Below, piece by piece: positions 24,886-35,095 of a DNA stretch of 64,000 nt (position 1 is its first letter; the number at the start of each line of letters is the position of its first letter). This stretch comes from Roseibium alexandrii DFL-11 (GTDB taxonomy: Bacteria > Pseudomonadota > Alphaproteobacteria > Rhizobiales > Stappiaceae). The position numbers and the translations under genes were made by a program. Location: assembly GCF_000158095.2 (NCBI RefSeq), contig NZ_CM011002.1:4997703-5061702 (forward strand), written 5' to 3'. The notes beneath the pieces are model-generated. The model made no database searches and had not been told where the DNA came from. It saw only the letters and a list, made by a program, of their open reading frames with translations.

Positions 24886-25836
24886 ATGAGATCAACTCTT
24901 AAGTCGCTGCTGCTTGCCGCAGCGGTCATTGCTGCCCCGCTCGCCGGGGCTCAAGTCGCATCAGCCGAAGGCGAGAAGTATATTCTCGTCAGCCATGCGC
25001 CGGACAGCGACAGTTGGTGGAACACGATCAAGAACGGCATCGCCCTTGCCGGCGACCAGATGGGTGTTGACGTCGAATACCGCAATCCACCGACCGGTGA
25101 CCTTGCGGACATGGCGCGCATCATCGAACAGGCCGCGGCTTCGGGACCGAACGGCATCATCACGACATTGTCCGATCCGGACGTTTTGTCCGGGCCAATC
25201 AAGGATGCTGTGGCATCCGGCATTGACGTTATCATCATGAATTCCGGCACACCGGACCAAGCCCGCGAAGTCGGAGCCTTGATGTATGTCGGTCAGCCGG
25301 AATATGACGCCGGCCATGCGGCGGGTCTGCGCGCCAAGGGAGATGGCGTGACAAGCTTCCTGTGTGTGAACCACTACATCAGCTCCCCGTCATCGACTGA
25401 GCGCTGCAAGGGGTTTGCAGACGGTCTTGGTGTGGAGCTGGGTGATCAAATGATCGACAGCGGTCAGGATCCGGCTGAAATCAAGAACCGTGTTCTCGCT
25501 TACCTCAATGCTAACCCGGATACCGATGCCGTTTTGACGCTTGGTCCGACCAGTGCAGATCCGACCTTGCTGGCGCTGGATGAGAACGGCATGGCCGGCG
25601 ACATCTACTTCGGGACGTTTGACCTTGGTGAGAACATCGTTGAGGGCATCAAAAGCGGTGTCATCAACTGGGGGATCGATCAGCAACCGTTCCTGCAGGC
25701 TTACCTGCCGGTCGTGGTCCTGACCAATTACCATCGCTATGGCGTTCTGCCGGGCAACAACATCAACTCGGGCCCTGGTTTCGTGACCAAGGACGGGCTG
25801 ACCCTGGTGGAGAAGTTTGCGGGCGAATACCGCTGA
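24886..25836 (+). CDS. Sugar/inositol ABC transporter substrate-binding protein
   Basis: The start is ATG 24886 after GGGAGGACGGA, giving 316 residues with a signal peptide (about residues 1-27, ending QVASA). The mature part is a type-1 periplasmic-binding fold of the ribose/RbsB class: SHAPDSDSWWNTIKNGI, then TLSDPDVLSGPIKDAVASG and NSGTPDQAREVGALMYVGQ. A hairpin with a T-run follows the stop. Position in the iol regulon, with the shared operator upstream, points to myo-inositol or another cyclitol as ligand. Confidence 0.9.
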   Translation: MRSTLKSLLLAAAVIAAPLAGAQVASAEGEKYILVSHAPDSDSWWNTIKNGIALAGDQMGVDVEYRNPPTGDLADMARIIEQAAASGPNGIITTLSDPDVLSGPIKDAVASGIDVIIMNSGTPDQAREVGALMYVGQPEYDAGHAAGLRAKGDGVTSFLCVNHYISSPSSTERCKGFADGLGVELGDQMIDSGQDPAEIKNRVLAYLNANPDTDAVLTLGPTSADPTLLALDENGMAGDIYFGTFDLGENIVEGIKSGVINWGIDQQPFLQAYLPVVVLTNYHRYGVLPGNNINSGPGFVTKDGLTLVEKFAGEYR

Positions 25837-25850
25837 TTTCCATAGGTATA

Positions 25851-25876
25851 GGGTGGCGCGTTGCGCCGCCCTTTTT
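25851..25876 (+). terminator. Intrinsic terminator/attenuator after the binding-protein gene
   Basis: GGGTGGCGC and GCGCCGCCC form a nine-pair stem (one G-T pair) with loop GTT, followed by TTTTT at 25872-25876. Because permease and ATPase genes continue downstream in the same direction, partial read-through is expected, giving more binding protein than membrane parts. Confidence 0.85.
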
Positions 25877-25917
25877 CACGAATATCAAATCAAAAAAATT
25901 GAGCCGGGGAGGGCCAC

Positions 25918-27039
25918 ATGACCGAGGCCAACGTGGCAGCGTCCGCTGATGAGCGGGTGAAGCAGCAATCCAACTTGCAAAAAGCTCTTATCCGCCCGGA
26001 GCTCGGCGGGATGTGCGGCACAATTATCGTATTTGCCTTGTTTCTGATTTTTGCCGGCGACAGCGGTATGTTCAGCGCTCAAGGGATGATGAACTGGTCG
26101 ACCGTCTCCGCGCAATTCATGATCATTGCCGTGGGTGCCTGTCTTTTGATGATTGCGGGTGAATTTGACCTGTCTGTCGGGTCCATGATCGGCTTTTCCG
26201 GGATGATGATCGCCATCTTTACGGTGACGCTCGAGTGGCCTGTTTGGCAGGCGATCCTTGCAACCTTTGTCATGGCGCTCGCGATCGGTGCGTTGAACGG
26301 TTACATCGTGGTGCGCACTGGACTGCCGAGCTTCATCGTGACACTCGCATTCCTGTTTATCTTACGTGGCTTCACCATCTACCTGCCACAAATTATTGAG
26401 CGCAAGACCATCATTGGCGGGGTTGACCGTGCGGCCGAGGGCGACTGGTTCGCATCCCTGTTCGGCGGCAAGATCCTGACCGGTTTCTTCGCTTGGATGG
26501 GCGACGCTGGCATCATCGATGTGTTTGAGCGCGGCTCTCGCGCTGGGCAGCCGGTGGTCGAAGGCATCCCAATGCTGATCGTCTGGGCGATCGCATTGGT
26601 CATCGTTGGCCACATTATTTTGACCCGCACCCAATTCGGAAACTGGATCTTTGCAGCGGGCGGCGATGCGCAAGCAGCGCGCTATGTGGGAGTTCCGGTC
26701 AACCGCGTCAAAATCCTGATGTTTATGTTCACGGCCTTTTGCGCCACTGTCTTTGCAACGTGCCAGGTCATGGAGTTCGGGTCGGCCGGGGCTGACCGCG
26801 GGTTGCTCAAGGAATTCGAAGCGATCATCGCTGTTGTCATCGGCGGAGCGCTGCTCACTGGCGGGTACGGCTCGGTGATCGGAGCCGCGCTGGGCGCCTT
26901 GATTTTTGGCGTGGTCCAGCAAGGGCTCTTCTTTGCAGGCGTGGAGAGTTCCCTCTTCCGGGTTTTTCTCGGCGTGATTCTGCTCTTTGCGGTGATCCTG
27001 AACACCTACATCCGCCGCATCATCACAGGGGAGAGATAA
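25918..27039 (+). CDS. Sugar ABC transporter permease (RbsC/XylH type)
   Basis: The 373-residue protein is strongly hydrophobic after a 30-residue polar N-terminus, with about ten membrane segments. Family landmarks are [34 protein letters not shown] and [21 protein letters not shown]. It forms the inner-membrane channel for the binding protein at 24886. GGGGAGGG precedes ATG, and the stop is one base before the ATPase start. An insertion around residues 160-220 with [17 protein letters not shown] is longer than in RbsC but is usual for inositol/xylose-type permeases. Confidence 0.9.
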   Translation: MTEANVAASADERVKQQSNLQKALIRPELGGMCGTIIVFALFLIFAGDSGMFSAQGMMNWSTVSAQFMIIAVGACLLMIAGEFDLSVGSMIGFSGMMIAIFTVTLEWPVWQAILATFVMALAIGALNGYIVVRTGLPSFIVTLAFLFILRGFTIYLPQIIERKTIIGGVDRAAEGDWFASLFGGKILTGFFAWMGDAGIIDVFERGSRAGQPVVEGIPMLIVWAIALVIVGHIILTRTQFGNWIFAAGGDAQAARYVGVPVNRVKILMFMFTAFCATVFATCQVMEFGSAGADRGLLKEFEAIIAVVIGGALLTGGYGSVIGAALGALIFGVVQQGLFFAGVESSLFRVFLGVILLFAVILNTYIRRIITGER

Positions 27040-27040
27040 G

Positions 27041-27829
27041 ATGACGTCCACGCACGCTCCCATCATTCAAATGCAGGGGATTGAGAAGCATTTCGGTTCG
27101 GTGATCGCGCTTGCCGGTGTTTCGGTCGACATTTATCCGGGCGAATGTCATTGTCTTCTCGGCGACAACGGTGCCGGTAAATCGACTTTCATCAAAACCA
27201 TGTCCGGAGTCCACAAGCCGACCAAGGGAGAAATCCTGTTTGAAGGACGGCCGATGCATTTCTCCGATCCAAGGGATGCGATCTCTGCCGGTATCGCGAC
27301 GGTGTATCAGGACCTTGCGATGATCCCGCTGATGTCTGTCAGCCGGAATTTCTTTATGGGCAACGAGCCAATCCGTCGTCTCGGTCCGCTGAAGCTCTTC
27401 GATCATGATTATGCAAACCGGGTGACGATGGAGGAGATGCGCAAGATGGGCATCAATCTGCGCGGTCCGGATCAGGCAGTTGGAACCTTGTCCGGCGGTG
27501 AGCGCCAGACCGTTGCCATCGCGCGCGCAGTTCATTTCGGAGCCAAGGTCCTGATCCTTGATGAACCGACTTCAGCGCTCGGTGTCCGTCAGACGGCCAA
27601 CGTCCTTGCAACCATCGACAAGGTGCGCAAGCAGGACATCGCGGTTGTTTTCATCACCCACAATGTCCGGCATGCGCTTGCCGTTGGAGATCGGTTCACG
27701 GTGCTGAACCGCGGTCAAACGCTTGGAACGGCGCAGCGCGGCCAGATCACACCGGACGAGCTCCAGGACATGATGGCCGGCGGTCAGGAGCTGGTTGCCT
27801 TGGAGGATTCTTTAGGGGGAACAGTTTAG
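27041..27829 (+). CDS. Sugar ABC transporter ATP-binding protein (single domain)
   Basis: The 262-residue ATPase has Walker [10 protein letters not shown], signature LSGGERQT and Walker [13 protein letters not shown], with the H-loop in FITHNVRHA. Unlike RbsA/XylG it has one ATP-binding domain, so it must act as a homodimer. GGGAGAG precedes ATG 27041, and the gene follows the permease directly. It completes the inositol-type importer of the iol regulon. No terminator was recognised immediately downstream. Confidence 0.9.
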   Translation: MTSTHAPIIQMQGIEKHFGSVIALAGVSVDIYPGECHCLLGDNGAGKSTFIKTMSGVHKPTKGEILFEGRPMHFSDPRDAISAGIATVYQDLAMIPLMSVSRNFFMGNEPIRRLGPLKLFDHDYANRVTMEEMRKMGINLRGPDQAVGTLSGGERQTVAIARAVHFGAKVLILDEPTSALGVRQTANVLATIDKVRKQDIAVVFITHNVRHALAVGDRFTVLNRGQTLGTAQRGQITPDELQDMMAGGQELVALEDSLGGTV

Positions 27830-27879
27830 TAGATGCAGTCCCGGTGATCGACAGGGGCGGTATTGAGTAATCGTAGGCG

Positions 27880-28150
27880 GCGGAGACGCTTGCTGATCCT
27901 TATACTGCTGTGTTTACGTTCGACGTAGTCAACGAATTCGAGGGCGTACGGCTGGAAAGTTCTAATAGCGCCGAGAACAGACCAATTGCCTAAACCGGGT
28001 AACGGTTTCTTTATGCAAGTTATATGAGGAATGGTAATGGCTACTGATCGCCGTCAAGAAGATCGCAATGCATTTTGACCCATCCATGGCGAATGGGAGC
28101 ATTTGCTCGTAGCGCTATGTGCTTTTGCGGATGAGCTGCCTCGAGATGTT
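27880..28150. repeat. Diverged intergenic repeat, copy A
   Basis: This non-coding stretch aligns by eye with 51786-52170. Shared blocks include TTCGAC at the left, ATCGAGGGCG-like and TACGGCTG, TTATGCAAGTTAT, GATCGCAATGC and GGCGAA(T/C)GGGAGCATTTG. Many stops and indels interrupt every frame. It looks like a decayed copy of an unidentified element or gene. The rest of the gap to 28406 holds nothing I recognise. Confidence 0.65.
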
Positions 28151-28406
28151 CGCTTGAGACGGCTCTGCCATGAAGTCCGAAAATGCTCTGCCTATACTTG
28201 AACAGCAGATAGATTATCCGACGGGTGTTTCTAGACCCTTCGCAACAGACTGACAGTATAGTCGGCATCACGGCTTCATGATAGTTTCGCTTGAGTTATC
28301 AGCAGCTAAGCTTTGTCTTTCAGAAGTTCGGCGGGCGAGGAACTCGACCCGTCGGTACATTGTCCACTATTTTCAAGAAATAGCGGTGGGTCTTATTTTC
28401 CCGAGC

Positions 28407-29498
28407 TTACCCTCTGGAAAAGTCGAACGTTTCGGAATAATGGCACGCGACATAGTGTTCGGGTTCCAATTCCCGCCATTCGGGCGCTTTGGTGGCGCAG
28501 CGGTCATTGGCGAAAGGGCAGCGAGTGTTGAACCGGCAACCCTCGGGCGCATCGAGCGGGTTCGGGATTTCGCCGGTCAGTTTGATCGGATTGAACTCTG
28601 CATCGGGATCAGCCTGCGGAATGGCGGACAGGAGCGCGTGGGTGTAGGGATGTTTTGGGTTGAAGAATAGATTTTCGGTCGGCCCATACTCAACAAATTT
28701 GCCAACATACATCACGGCGACCTTGTGACTCATCTGGGCAACGACCGACAGATCGTGCGCTATGAAAAGAAAGGCAACGCCCATCTCTTCCTGCAGATCC
28801 TTCAATAGATTGACGATCTCGGCCTGAATGGAAACGTCCAGAGCTGATACGCTTTCATCACAGACAACAAAATCCGGTTTGGAGACAAGCGCGCGGGCAA
28901 TACAGATACGTTGCCGTTGTCCGCCGGAGAAAGCGTGCGGGAACCGGCGCAGATGTTCCAGATTGAGTTTACAGCGACTGGCGATCTCTCGCACACGGGC
29001 ATCAATTGCATCGCGATCTTTCATCATACCGGATGCGATCAAGGGCTCCGCAATGATATCGCGAACCGTCATGCGCGGATTGAGCGACGAGTAGGGATCC
29101 TGAAAAACAAGGCTCATTTTGGAACGGAACAGACGCAGCCGCTCAGCAGCAAGCGAAGAGAGCTGAACCGGACCTTCGGAAAACACCATATTCATATGTT
29201 TGCGGAATTTACGAAGTTCTTCTCCCTCAGCATTCGCCAAATCAACATCGTCATCGATTGTATGAAAGAAGACATCTCCGTAGGACGGGTCGATAGCCCT
29301 CAGGATCGCGCGGCCAACGGTTGTTTTGCCGGACCCGGATTCTCCGACCAGTCCGACTGTTTCACCGCGATTGATATTGAAACTGACACCGTCGACAGCG
29401 CGCAGCGTTTGCACCTCTGAGGAGAACAGCTTCTTTTTTTGGATCGGGAAATGGACTTCAAGATCCCGGACTTCGATCAGAACGTTGCCCGTGGTCAT
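28407..29498 (-). CDS. Peptide ABC transporter ATP-binding protein (DppF/OppF type)
   Basis: The 363-residue ATPase has Walker A GESGSGKT, signature FSGGQRQR, Walker B FVVCDESVSALDV and the C-terminal oligopeptide/dipeptide extension with RCPFANDRC. Between Walker A and the Q-loop it carries an extra stretch of about 35 residues in which an FRxxMxxVF segment occurs twice (FRKHMNMVF, then FRSKMSLVFQDPYSSLNP), as if part of the domain were duplicated. Its start overlaps the partner ATPase stop (ATGA). It powers uptake of peptides or similar solutes with the genes at 29495-34886. Confidence 0.9.
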   Translation of the reverse strand: MTTGNVLIEVRDLEVHFPIQKKKLFSSEVQTLRAVDGVSFNINRGETVGLVGESGSGKTTVGRAILRAIDPSYGDVFFHTIDDDVDLANAEGEELRKFRKHMNMVFSEGPVQLSSLAAERLRLFRSKMSLVFQDPYSSLNPRMTVRDIIAEPLIASGMMKDRDAIDARVREIASRCKLNLEHLRRFPHAFSGGQRQRICIARALVSKPDFVVCDESVSALDVSIQAEIVNLLKDLQEEMGVAFLFIAHDLSVVAQMSHKVAVMYVGKFVEYGPTENLFFNPKHPYTHALLSAIPQADPDAEFNPIKLTGEIPNPLDAPEGCRFNTRCPFANDRCATKAPEWRELEPEHYVACHYSETFDFSRG

Positions 29499-30502
29499 GC
29501 TGCGCTCCTTCCGCTTTTAGGTTCATCATGCAGCCAGCAGCGAACAGCGCGACCGGGGGCGGGGGTGAGTTCCACAGGCGTCCTGACGTTGCAGATATTG
29601 TTGATTGCGTCCGGGCAGCGGGTATGGAAAGGACAGCCGGATGGCCGTTCTGTCGGGCTCGGGATATCGCCGGGGACGGGGGATAAACGATCATGCAAAG
29701 TCTCAAGGCTCGGGATCGCCTTTAAAAGACCTTGGGTATAGGGGTGCTTGGGATCTCGGATGACATCACGAGTGGCACCGCGCTCAACGATGGTGCCGAG
29801 ATACATCACCGCAACCTCATCAGCGATTTGTGCAATCACACCGAGATCATGTGTGATGAAGATCATGGCCATGCCAAGGTCTCGCTGAAGCTCGCGCATC
29901 AGGTCCAGAACCTGTGCCTGAATGGTGACATCCAGCGCTGTTGTTGGTTCATCGGCAATCAGAAGGGCGGGACCTGCGGACAGGGCGAGCGCGATCATGG
30001 CGCGCTGACGCATGCCGCCGGACATTTCATGCGGATATTGGTCAATCCGGACCGCGGCGTTCGAAATGCCGACCTTTTGCAACATCTCAACGGCAAGCTC
30101 GCGTGCTTCACGTTTTCCGCAGCCGCGGTGAAGGCGGATTGCCTCGATCATTTGGTTGCCGATGGAATAGACCGGCGAGAAGCTTGCCATAGGCTCCTGA
30201 AAAATCATGCCGATTTCGCCGCCCCGCAAGGCTCGCAGCTCTCTGGAACGGGGCTTGATTTTTTCGACCTCGATTTCCTTGCCGTTCTTCGAGCGGTAAG
30301 TGATCCGTGTTTCCGGCGACAGATGCGCATTGCCTGGCAGAAGGCGCATCAGGGCCTTGGTGGTGATCGATTTGCCTGAGCCGCTTTCGCCGACAAGGCC
30401 AAGTGTTTTGCCAGCCTCCACCCAAAAACTGACACCCTGCACCGGTGTGATCAAGCCTTCGTCAGTGCCAAATGAAATGGAGAGGTTTTCAACGTTAAGC
30501 AT
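29495..30502 (-). CDS. Peptide ABC transporter ATP-binding protein (DppD/OppD type)
   Basis: The start is ATG 30502, with GGTGAGGAGAG upstream; a longer frame enters the permease gene. The 335-residue ATPase has Walker A GESGSGKS, Q-loop IFQEPMASFSPVY, signature MSGGMRQR, Walker B LLIADEPTTALDV, and the HPY C-terminal extension with GCPFHTRCP. It pairs with the ATPase downstream as a heterodimer. It begins 12 bases after the DppC-type permease stop. Confidence 0.92.
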   Translation of the reverse strand: MLNVENLSISFGTDEGLITPVQGVSFWVEAGKTLGLVGESGSGKSITTKALMRLLPGNAHLSPETRITYRSKNGKEIEVEKIKPRSRELRALRGGEIGMIFQEPMASFSPVYSIGNQMIEAIRLHRGCGKREARELAVEMLQKVGISNAAVRIDQYPHEMSGGMRQRAMIALALSAGPALLIADEPTTALDVTIQAQVLDLMRELQRDLGMAMIFITHDLGVIAQIADEVAVMYLGTIVERGATRDVIRDPKHPYTQGLLKAIPSLETLHDRLSPVPGDIPSPTERPSGCPFHTRCPDAINNICNVRTPVELTPAPGRAVRCWLHDEPKSGRSAA

Positions 30503-30513
30503 GAGTTCTCTCC

Positions 30514-31665
30514 TCACCGGGCTTCGCTGTAAGGATCGGCTGCGTCGCGCAGACCGTCGCCGATGACCGTGAACGCGAGTACCGCGACCACCACAAAGAG
30601 AGCGGGGATAAACAGCCAAGGTGTTTGTTCAATGACGCGAACCGACTGCGCTTGCTGCAGCAATACGCCCCAGGATACCGTCGGGGGGCGCAATCCGAGG
30701 CCGACAAAGGACAGGGCGGTTTCAGCCAGGATCATGTAGGGGAAGGAAATCACCATATCGACGATGATGAAGCTGGTGAAACTCGGGAGCATGTGCTGGC
30801 CAATAATCCTGCCGGGACGGGCACCGGCGAGCCTTGCGGCGACAACGTAGTCCTCATTGCGGATCGAGAGGAGCTGGGAGCGGATGCGGCGCGCCAAAGT
30901 TGGCCAGCCGAAGAAACCCAGGATCAGGGTCATGGCAAAATAGACCTGCGTGGTCGACCATTCCTTCGGCATGGCGGCTGCAAGGCCCATGTAGAGTGGG
31001 ATGATGGGGACGACCCGGACAACTTCCGTAACACGCTGAATGACATTGTCTGTCATGCCTCCCGCATAGCCAGCAATACCTCCGATCAGCAGGGCCATAA
31101 CAAAAGAAATCAGAACGCCGATCACGCCAATGGAGAGCGAGGTGCGGGTGGCGTACATGGTGCGGGAGAAGACGTCTCGGCCGAGACTGTCTGTGCCCCA
31201 CAGGTGCAACTTTGCCTCCGCGTCCGACAAACCGAACAAATGCCGGTTGGTTGGAATGAAGCCAAGCACCCGAGTCTCCTCGCCCTTGGCGAAGAAGGTC
31301 ACATAGACGCGCTTTTCCGGGTCGGGGATTGAGATGGCACGCAAGGTGACCGGGTCACGTTTTGTGGAAACACCATGGATGAACGGTTGGATAGAACACC
31401 CGTTCTGATCGCAGAACATTGGAATTTGCGGGGCTCCGTCGATGTATTTTGTATCGCGGGTCGTCGGGCCGTATGGCGCGACAAACTCCGCGAAGATGCC
31501 CATCAAGGCCATCAGACCAAGAATGATACTGGCAATCATGGCCGCCCTGTGCCGTTTGAACCGCCACCAGATCAAAGTCCATTGAGAGGCTGAATAGTAT
31601 TTCAGCCGCTTCTGACGTTCCTTTTCCTCTTGCGCACTTAGTTTGCCTGCGGTCGCATCGGTCAT
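30514..31665 (-). CDS. Peptide ABC transporter permease (DppC/OppC type)
   Basis: The 383-residue permease has an N-terminal membrane segment after a polar lead (SAQEEKERQKRLKYYSASQW), then a long periplasmic region of about 100 residues, then the conserved DSLGRDVFSRTMYATR entry to the transport domain and the EAA-type loop VAARLAGARPGRIIGQHMLP. It is longer than E. coli DppC (300) because of the periplasmic region, which contains two Cys residues (FCDQNGCS) that could form a disulfide. It forms the membrane channel with the DppB-type protein. Confidence 0.9.
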   Translation of the reverse strand: MTDATAGKLSAQEEKERQKRLKYYSASQWTLIWWRFKRHRAAMIASIILGLMALMGIFAEFVAPYGPTTRDTKYIDGAPQIPMFCDQNGCSIQPFIHGVSTKRDPVTLRAISIPDPEKRVYVTFFAKGEETRVLGFIPTNRHLFGLSDAEAKLHLWGTDSLGRDVFSRTMYATRTSLSIGVIGVLISFVMALLIGGIAGYAGGMTDNVIQRVTEVVRVVPIIPLYMGLAAAMPKEWSTTQVYFAMTLILGFFGWPTLARRIRSQLLSIRNEDYVVAARLAGARPGRIIGQHMLPSFTSFIIVDMVISFPYMILAETALSFVGLGLRPPTVSWGVLLQQAQSVRVIEQTPWLFIPALFVVVAVLAFTVIGDGLRDAADPYSEAR

Positions 31666-31668
31666 GGA

Positions 31669-32661
31669 TCAGGCTCCCAGTTTGATGCGCGGGTCGAGCC
31701 ACGCCAACAAGATATCAGACAGAAAATTCATGAACACGATCATGAAGGTGAGGAGCAGGAGGATCGCGCCAGCCACATACATGTCGAGATCGAGATAAGC
31801 TTTCAAAAGAAGCTCACCGAGTTCTGTCAGACCGAGAACGGCGGCCACGATGGGAAGCTCTGAAAAGATGCGGTTCACATCGAAGCCGATGGTCGAGACG
31901 ATCGGGTTGATGGCAAGCCGTGCCGGATACTTGATAAGAAGCTTGCCTTCCGGCACTCCGCGCGCCCGCGCGGCCGTTACTGAAAGCCGGTTCAGCTCAT
32001 CAGACATGGTCGCGCGCATGGTTTGGATCTGATAGGCGACAGCGGACCAGGCCAGGACAACTGCGGGCAACCACAAATGCTTGATGAGATCCCATGCCTT
32101 GGCGAGCGACCACGGCGCGTTCTTGTATTCGGCTGAAAACAGCCCGCCGATATCCGCTCCAAACCATCGATTGGCGAAATAAAGAAGGATCAGTGCAAGC
32201 AGAAAATTCGGCAGAGCAAGGCCGAGATAGGAAAAAATTGTCAAACCGTAATCGGCTGCAGAGCCCCGCTTAACGGCGGCGTAGATCCCGATGGGGATCG
32301 AAACGACATAGGTAATGATGAGCGTCGTAAAGAGGATCGCCAGCGTGAGCCAAACCTTGTCGCCCATGACCTTGACGACCGACGTTTCAAACGCAAAAGC
32401 CTGTCCGAAGTCGCCGCGCAGGACGATGTTTCCAATCCAATCGAAATAGCGCAGGACCATTGGCTTATCGAGGCCGAGTTCGACTCTGATCGCCTGAATG
32501 TCAGCTTCGGTCACAGAGACGCCCGTGCCGGAGTATTTGCGAAAGGCGTAGCGGTCCGCGTAGTCGCCCGGTGGCAGCTCCATGATGATAAAAACCATCA
32601 TCGACACAAGAAGCATCGTGACGGTCATCCCCACCAGACGCTCAATAGTGAACCGCAGCAT
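31669..32661 (-). CDS. Peptide ABC transporter permease (DppB/OppB type)
   Basis: The start is ATG 32661 after GGGGGAGAAG; a frame 13 codons longer lacks a ribosome site. The 330-residue protein has six membrane segments, the N-terminal MLRFTIERLVGMTVTMLLVS typical of DppB, and the cytoplasmic coupling loop TAARARGVPEGKLLIKY. It lies three bases upstream of the DppC-type gene and follows a 177-base gap with a stem-loop after the binding-protein gene. Confidence 0.92.
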   Translation of the reverse strand: MLRFTIERLVGMTVTMLLVSMMVFIIMELPPGDYADRYAFRKYSGTGVSVTEADIQAIRVELGLDKPMVLRYFDWIGNIVLRGDFGQAFAFETSVVKVMGDKVWLTLAILFTTLIITYVVSIPIGIYAAVKRGSAADYGLTIFSYLGLALPNFLLALILLYFANRWFGADIGGLFSAEYKNAPWSLAKAWDLIKHLWLPAVVLAWSAVAYQIQTMRATMSDELNRLSVTAARARGVPEGKLLIKYPARLAINPIVSTIGFDVNRIFSELPIVAAVLGLTELGELLLKAYLDLDMYVAGAILLLLTFMIVFMNFLSDILLAWLDPRIKLGA

Positions 32662-32793
32662 AGGACTTCTCCCCCGGGCAAACGCGCTGCCCCACCTCAC
32701 GGCATATTAAACTTGTGCCTGCTTAAGCCCCGTCTGGCCGGACGAGATGTTTCTTGGTCTTTTCAGAAAGACTGTCGGGCGCAGAGCATGAGA

Positions 32794-32819
32794 ACTCCGG
32801 GACATAACTGCCCCGGAGT
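32794..32819 (-). terminator. Stem-loop between peptide-binding protein and permease genes
   Basis: ACTCCGGG (32794-32801) and CCCGGAGT (32812-32819) form a perfect eight-pair stem with a ten-base loop, 19 bases past the binding-protein stop. No clear T-run follows on the coding strand, so it is more likely an attenuator or 3'-end protector than a full terminator. Confidence 0.65.
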
Positions 32820-32837
32820 AGCTTCAGGAATTTGGAC

Positions 32838-34886
32838 TTACTGGGCCAGGAACCACTGCTGGGCCCGGTACGGGTAAGTCCAGTAGTAGTCGTAGGCTTT
32901 CGCCGTCAGCGGCGGAACGTTCTTCAGAGCGTTCGTGTAGACATACGGCTCCGGAATTTCCGCAACCACACCTATCTTGATCATGTTGTCCAGGTGGATC
33001 TTCATTATTTCAGCACCAAGTTCATTACTCTTGTCGGTGCCGAGCGGATGCTGCGTAAATTCCGCTGCTGCTGCAAACAGACGCCGGATGTCTGCCGGCG
33101 GTTCAACACCTTGAGCGCCGTTTGTTTCGATCCACGTCGCCCAGTCGGCATGGCCTTTCGGGTTGAACGGATCGCCCGGGAACAGCGCGTCAGTCGCATC
33201 CTGGCTGATGTTCGGACCGGATACGCCATCGTTCTTCCAGGTCATCACGTCGACGTCGTTGGCGTTTGCAGCTGCACGGTATTCGTCCGAAGTGACTTCA
33301 CGGACATCGACTTGCAAACCAAGATCCGACCAGTATCCGGCGGTCAGCTCGTGAAGCTGGGACGCAGTGCCCTGGCTGGCAAACACGATGCGGATCGCAA
33401 GCGGCTTGCCGTCCGGGCGCTGGCGGACACCGTCGCTGGCCTTTGCCAGACCCATTTCATCGAGCAACGCGTTGGCCTTTGCCGGGTCGTAGTCGATGAA
33501 AATTGACAGGTCTTCTTCGGAGAGGAAAGGCACTGTGACATGTTCAGCAGCAGCTGTTTGAAGCGGCTTGCCTTGACCGAGATAGACGATTTCGTTGATC
33601 TCATCACGGTTCAAGCCCATGGACAGAGCCTGGCTGAAACGCGGATCGGAGAAGATTTCGCGCAGGACCGGATCTTTATGAGTGCGGTTGAAGCTGTAGA
33701 ACGGAGATTGACCGAGCGTCGGTGCCAACGCCGCGGTGTAGTTGCCTTTGGCTTCGTTTTCTTTCAGCAGCGGGAAGTCATTCAACTGCATGGCCTGCTG
33801 CTTCCAGGTGACGTCGCCATTTATAATACGCAGGTTCACCACTTCGCGTTCCGGGACATACTCTTCGTTGATTTCAGAGATGTACGGCAGTTGGTTTCCG
33901 GCCGTATCGACCATGTGGAAATACGGGTTGGCAACGAGCTTGCGGCCTTCCGTGTTTTCCTCAACCAGGATGTGGGATTCCAGCGTCGGCTTGACGGCAA
34001 CACCGATGTTTTTGACCTTTTCGGCGTCCTTCATTAGCGGGGACGGAACGTCAGTCCAGTCGGAGTTGCCGTAGAAGAAGTTGACAGCTTCCGCTTGGTT
34101 CGCAAAACCGTCGGCTGTGCGCAGGTCTGCAGCGTTCTCATTGTACTTGTCCAGATAACGGCCAAGGAAATGTTTCGGCAGAAAGGTTTGGCCGTAGTCA
34201 ATCGCCCAACGGTTCAGGAGGTTCGGCTGTGCGACTGGGAAAGTGAACTTTACGGTTGTCGGATCGACGGCTTCGACCGTTGCAGGCTTGCCGTCAAACA
34301 GCCACCGACCCGGAGCCTTTTCGATGACATTAGGGTTCATCAGAACGTCATTGTACCAGAAGGCAACGTCTTCGGCGGTGAATGGAGCGCCGTCAGACCA
34401 CTTGTGGCCATCACGGAGCTTGAACGTCAGCTCGGTAAAATCGTCGTTCCAGGACCATGATTTAGCAACGTTTGGAACAATCGTTTGCAGGTCGTCAGAG
34501 TAGCGGACCAGGTTCACGTGACGGATCGACAGGAGATCGGAAGTGCCGGACTCGGTGCCACGGGACAGACCGGTCAGCGTGCCGCCATAGGTCCCGATCG
34601 CTTCGTAAGGAGCCACGACCAGTGGTTCAGCTGGCAGGCGCTCGGCGACGTTGGCGAGATCGCCATTGCCCTGGATCTTGCTGTTCAGGTCATTGATGGC
34701 CGGGTTCTGGGAGAAAGTGAGGGCGCAGGAACCCTTTTCCTCGAACTCGGCCAGTTCAAACTGCTGGGGGTAATCAGCAGTGAGGCCTTTCATGTCGGAA
34801 ACAGTCACTGCCGGGCAGTTGGCAAGCGCCGGAGTGGCCAGAACGGCCAGGGCGGCACCCGAAAGAAGGAAAGATTTGAAGGTCAT
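32838..34886 (-). CDS. ABC transporter substrate-binding protein, family 5 (peptide type)
   Basis: The 682-residue protein has a signal peptide (1 to about 22, ending TPALA before NCPAV). The SBP_bac_5 fold shows in LTFKLRDGHKWSDGAPFTAEDVAF and FSQALSMGLNRDEINEIVY. It is about 140 residues longer than DppA, with an N-terminal extension before the family 5 core (residues 23 to about 100). Such long members are common in alphaproteobacterial peptide or oligosaccharide importers, so the ligand is uncertain. It is the first gene of the leftward operon; the region before it (34960-34990) is AT-rich, as expected of a promoter. Confidence 0.9.
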   Translation of the reverse strand: MTFKSFLLSGAALAVLATPALANCPAVTVSDMKGLTADYPQQFELAEFEEKGSCALTFSQNPAINDLNSKIQGNGDLANVAERLPAEPLVVAPYEAIGTYGGTLTGLSRGTESGTSDLLSIRHVNLVRYSDDLQTIVPNVAKSWSWNDDFTELTFKLRDGHKWSDGAPFTAEDVAFWYNDVLMNPNVIEKAPGRWLFDGKPATVEAVDPTTVKFTFPVAQPNLLNRWAIDYGQTFLPKHFLGRYLDKYNENAADLRTADGFANQAEAVNFFYGNSDWTDVPSPLMKDAEKVKNIGVAVKPTLESHILVEENTEGRKLVANPYFHMVDTAGNQLPYISEINEEYVPEREVVNLRIINGDVTWKQQAMQLNDFPLLKENEAKGNYTAALAPTLGQSPFYSFNRTHKDPVLREIFSDPRFSQALSMGLNRDEINEIVYLGQGKPLQTAAAEHVTVPFLSEEDLSIFIDYDPAKANALLDEMGLAKASDGVRQRPDGKPLAIRIVFASQGTASQLHELTAGYWSDLGLQVDVREVTSDEYRAAANANDVDVMTWKNDGVSGPNISQDATDALFPGDPFNPKGHADWATWIETNGAQGVEPPADIRRLFAAAAEFTQHPLGTDKSNELGAEIMKIHLDNMIKIGVVAEIPEPYVYTNALKNVPPLTAKAYDYYWTYPYRAQQWFLAQ

Positions 34887-35095
34887 TACAGGCTCCTTGA
34901 GGAGTAGATTGGCAGCGCCTGTAACACCGGTTTTTCAAGACAGTTTGATGAAATTAATTATTGTATAGTTTTTTATTATGAACTTGATAGTGACATTTAA
35001 CCTTTAGAGAATGATTTCTTGGGAGCCCTAGGTGCGCGAACTGAGCTGCGCTCTAACAATCTGGGAGCGTCATTTTGGAGTAAGAAGGGCCGACC

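Noticed and set aside
28278..28670. 130-codon forward frame at the end of the peptide ABC operon
   Set aside because: Mostly antisense to the DppF-type ATPase C-terminus, with no family features.
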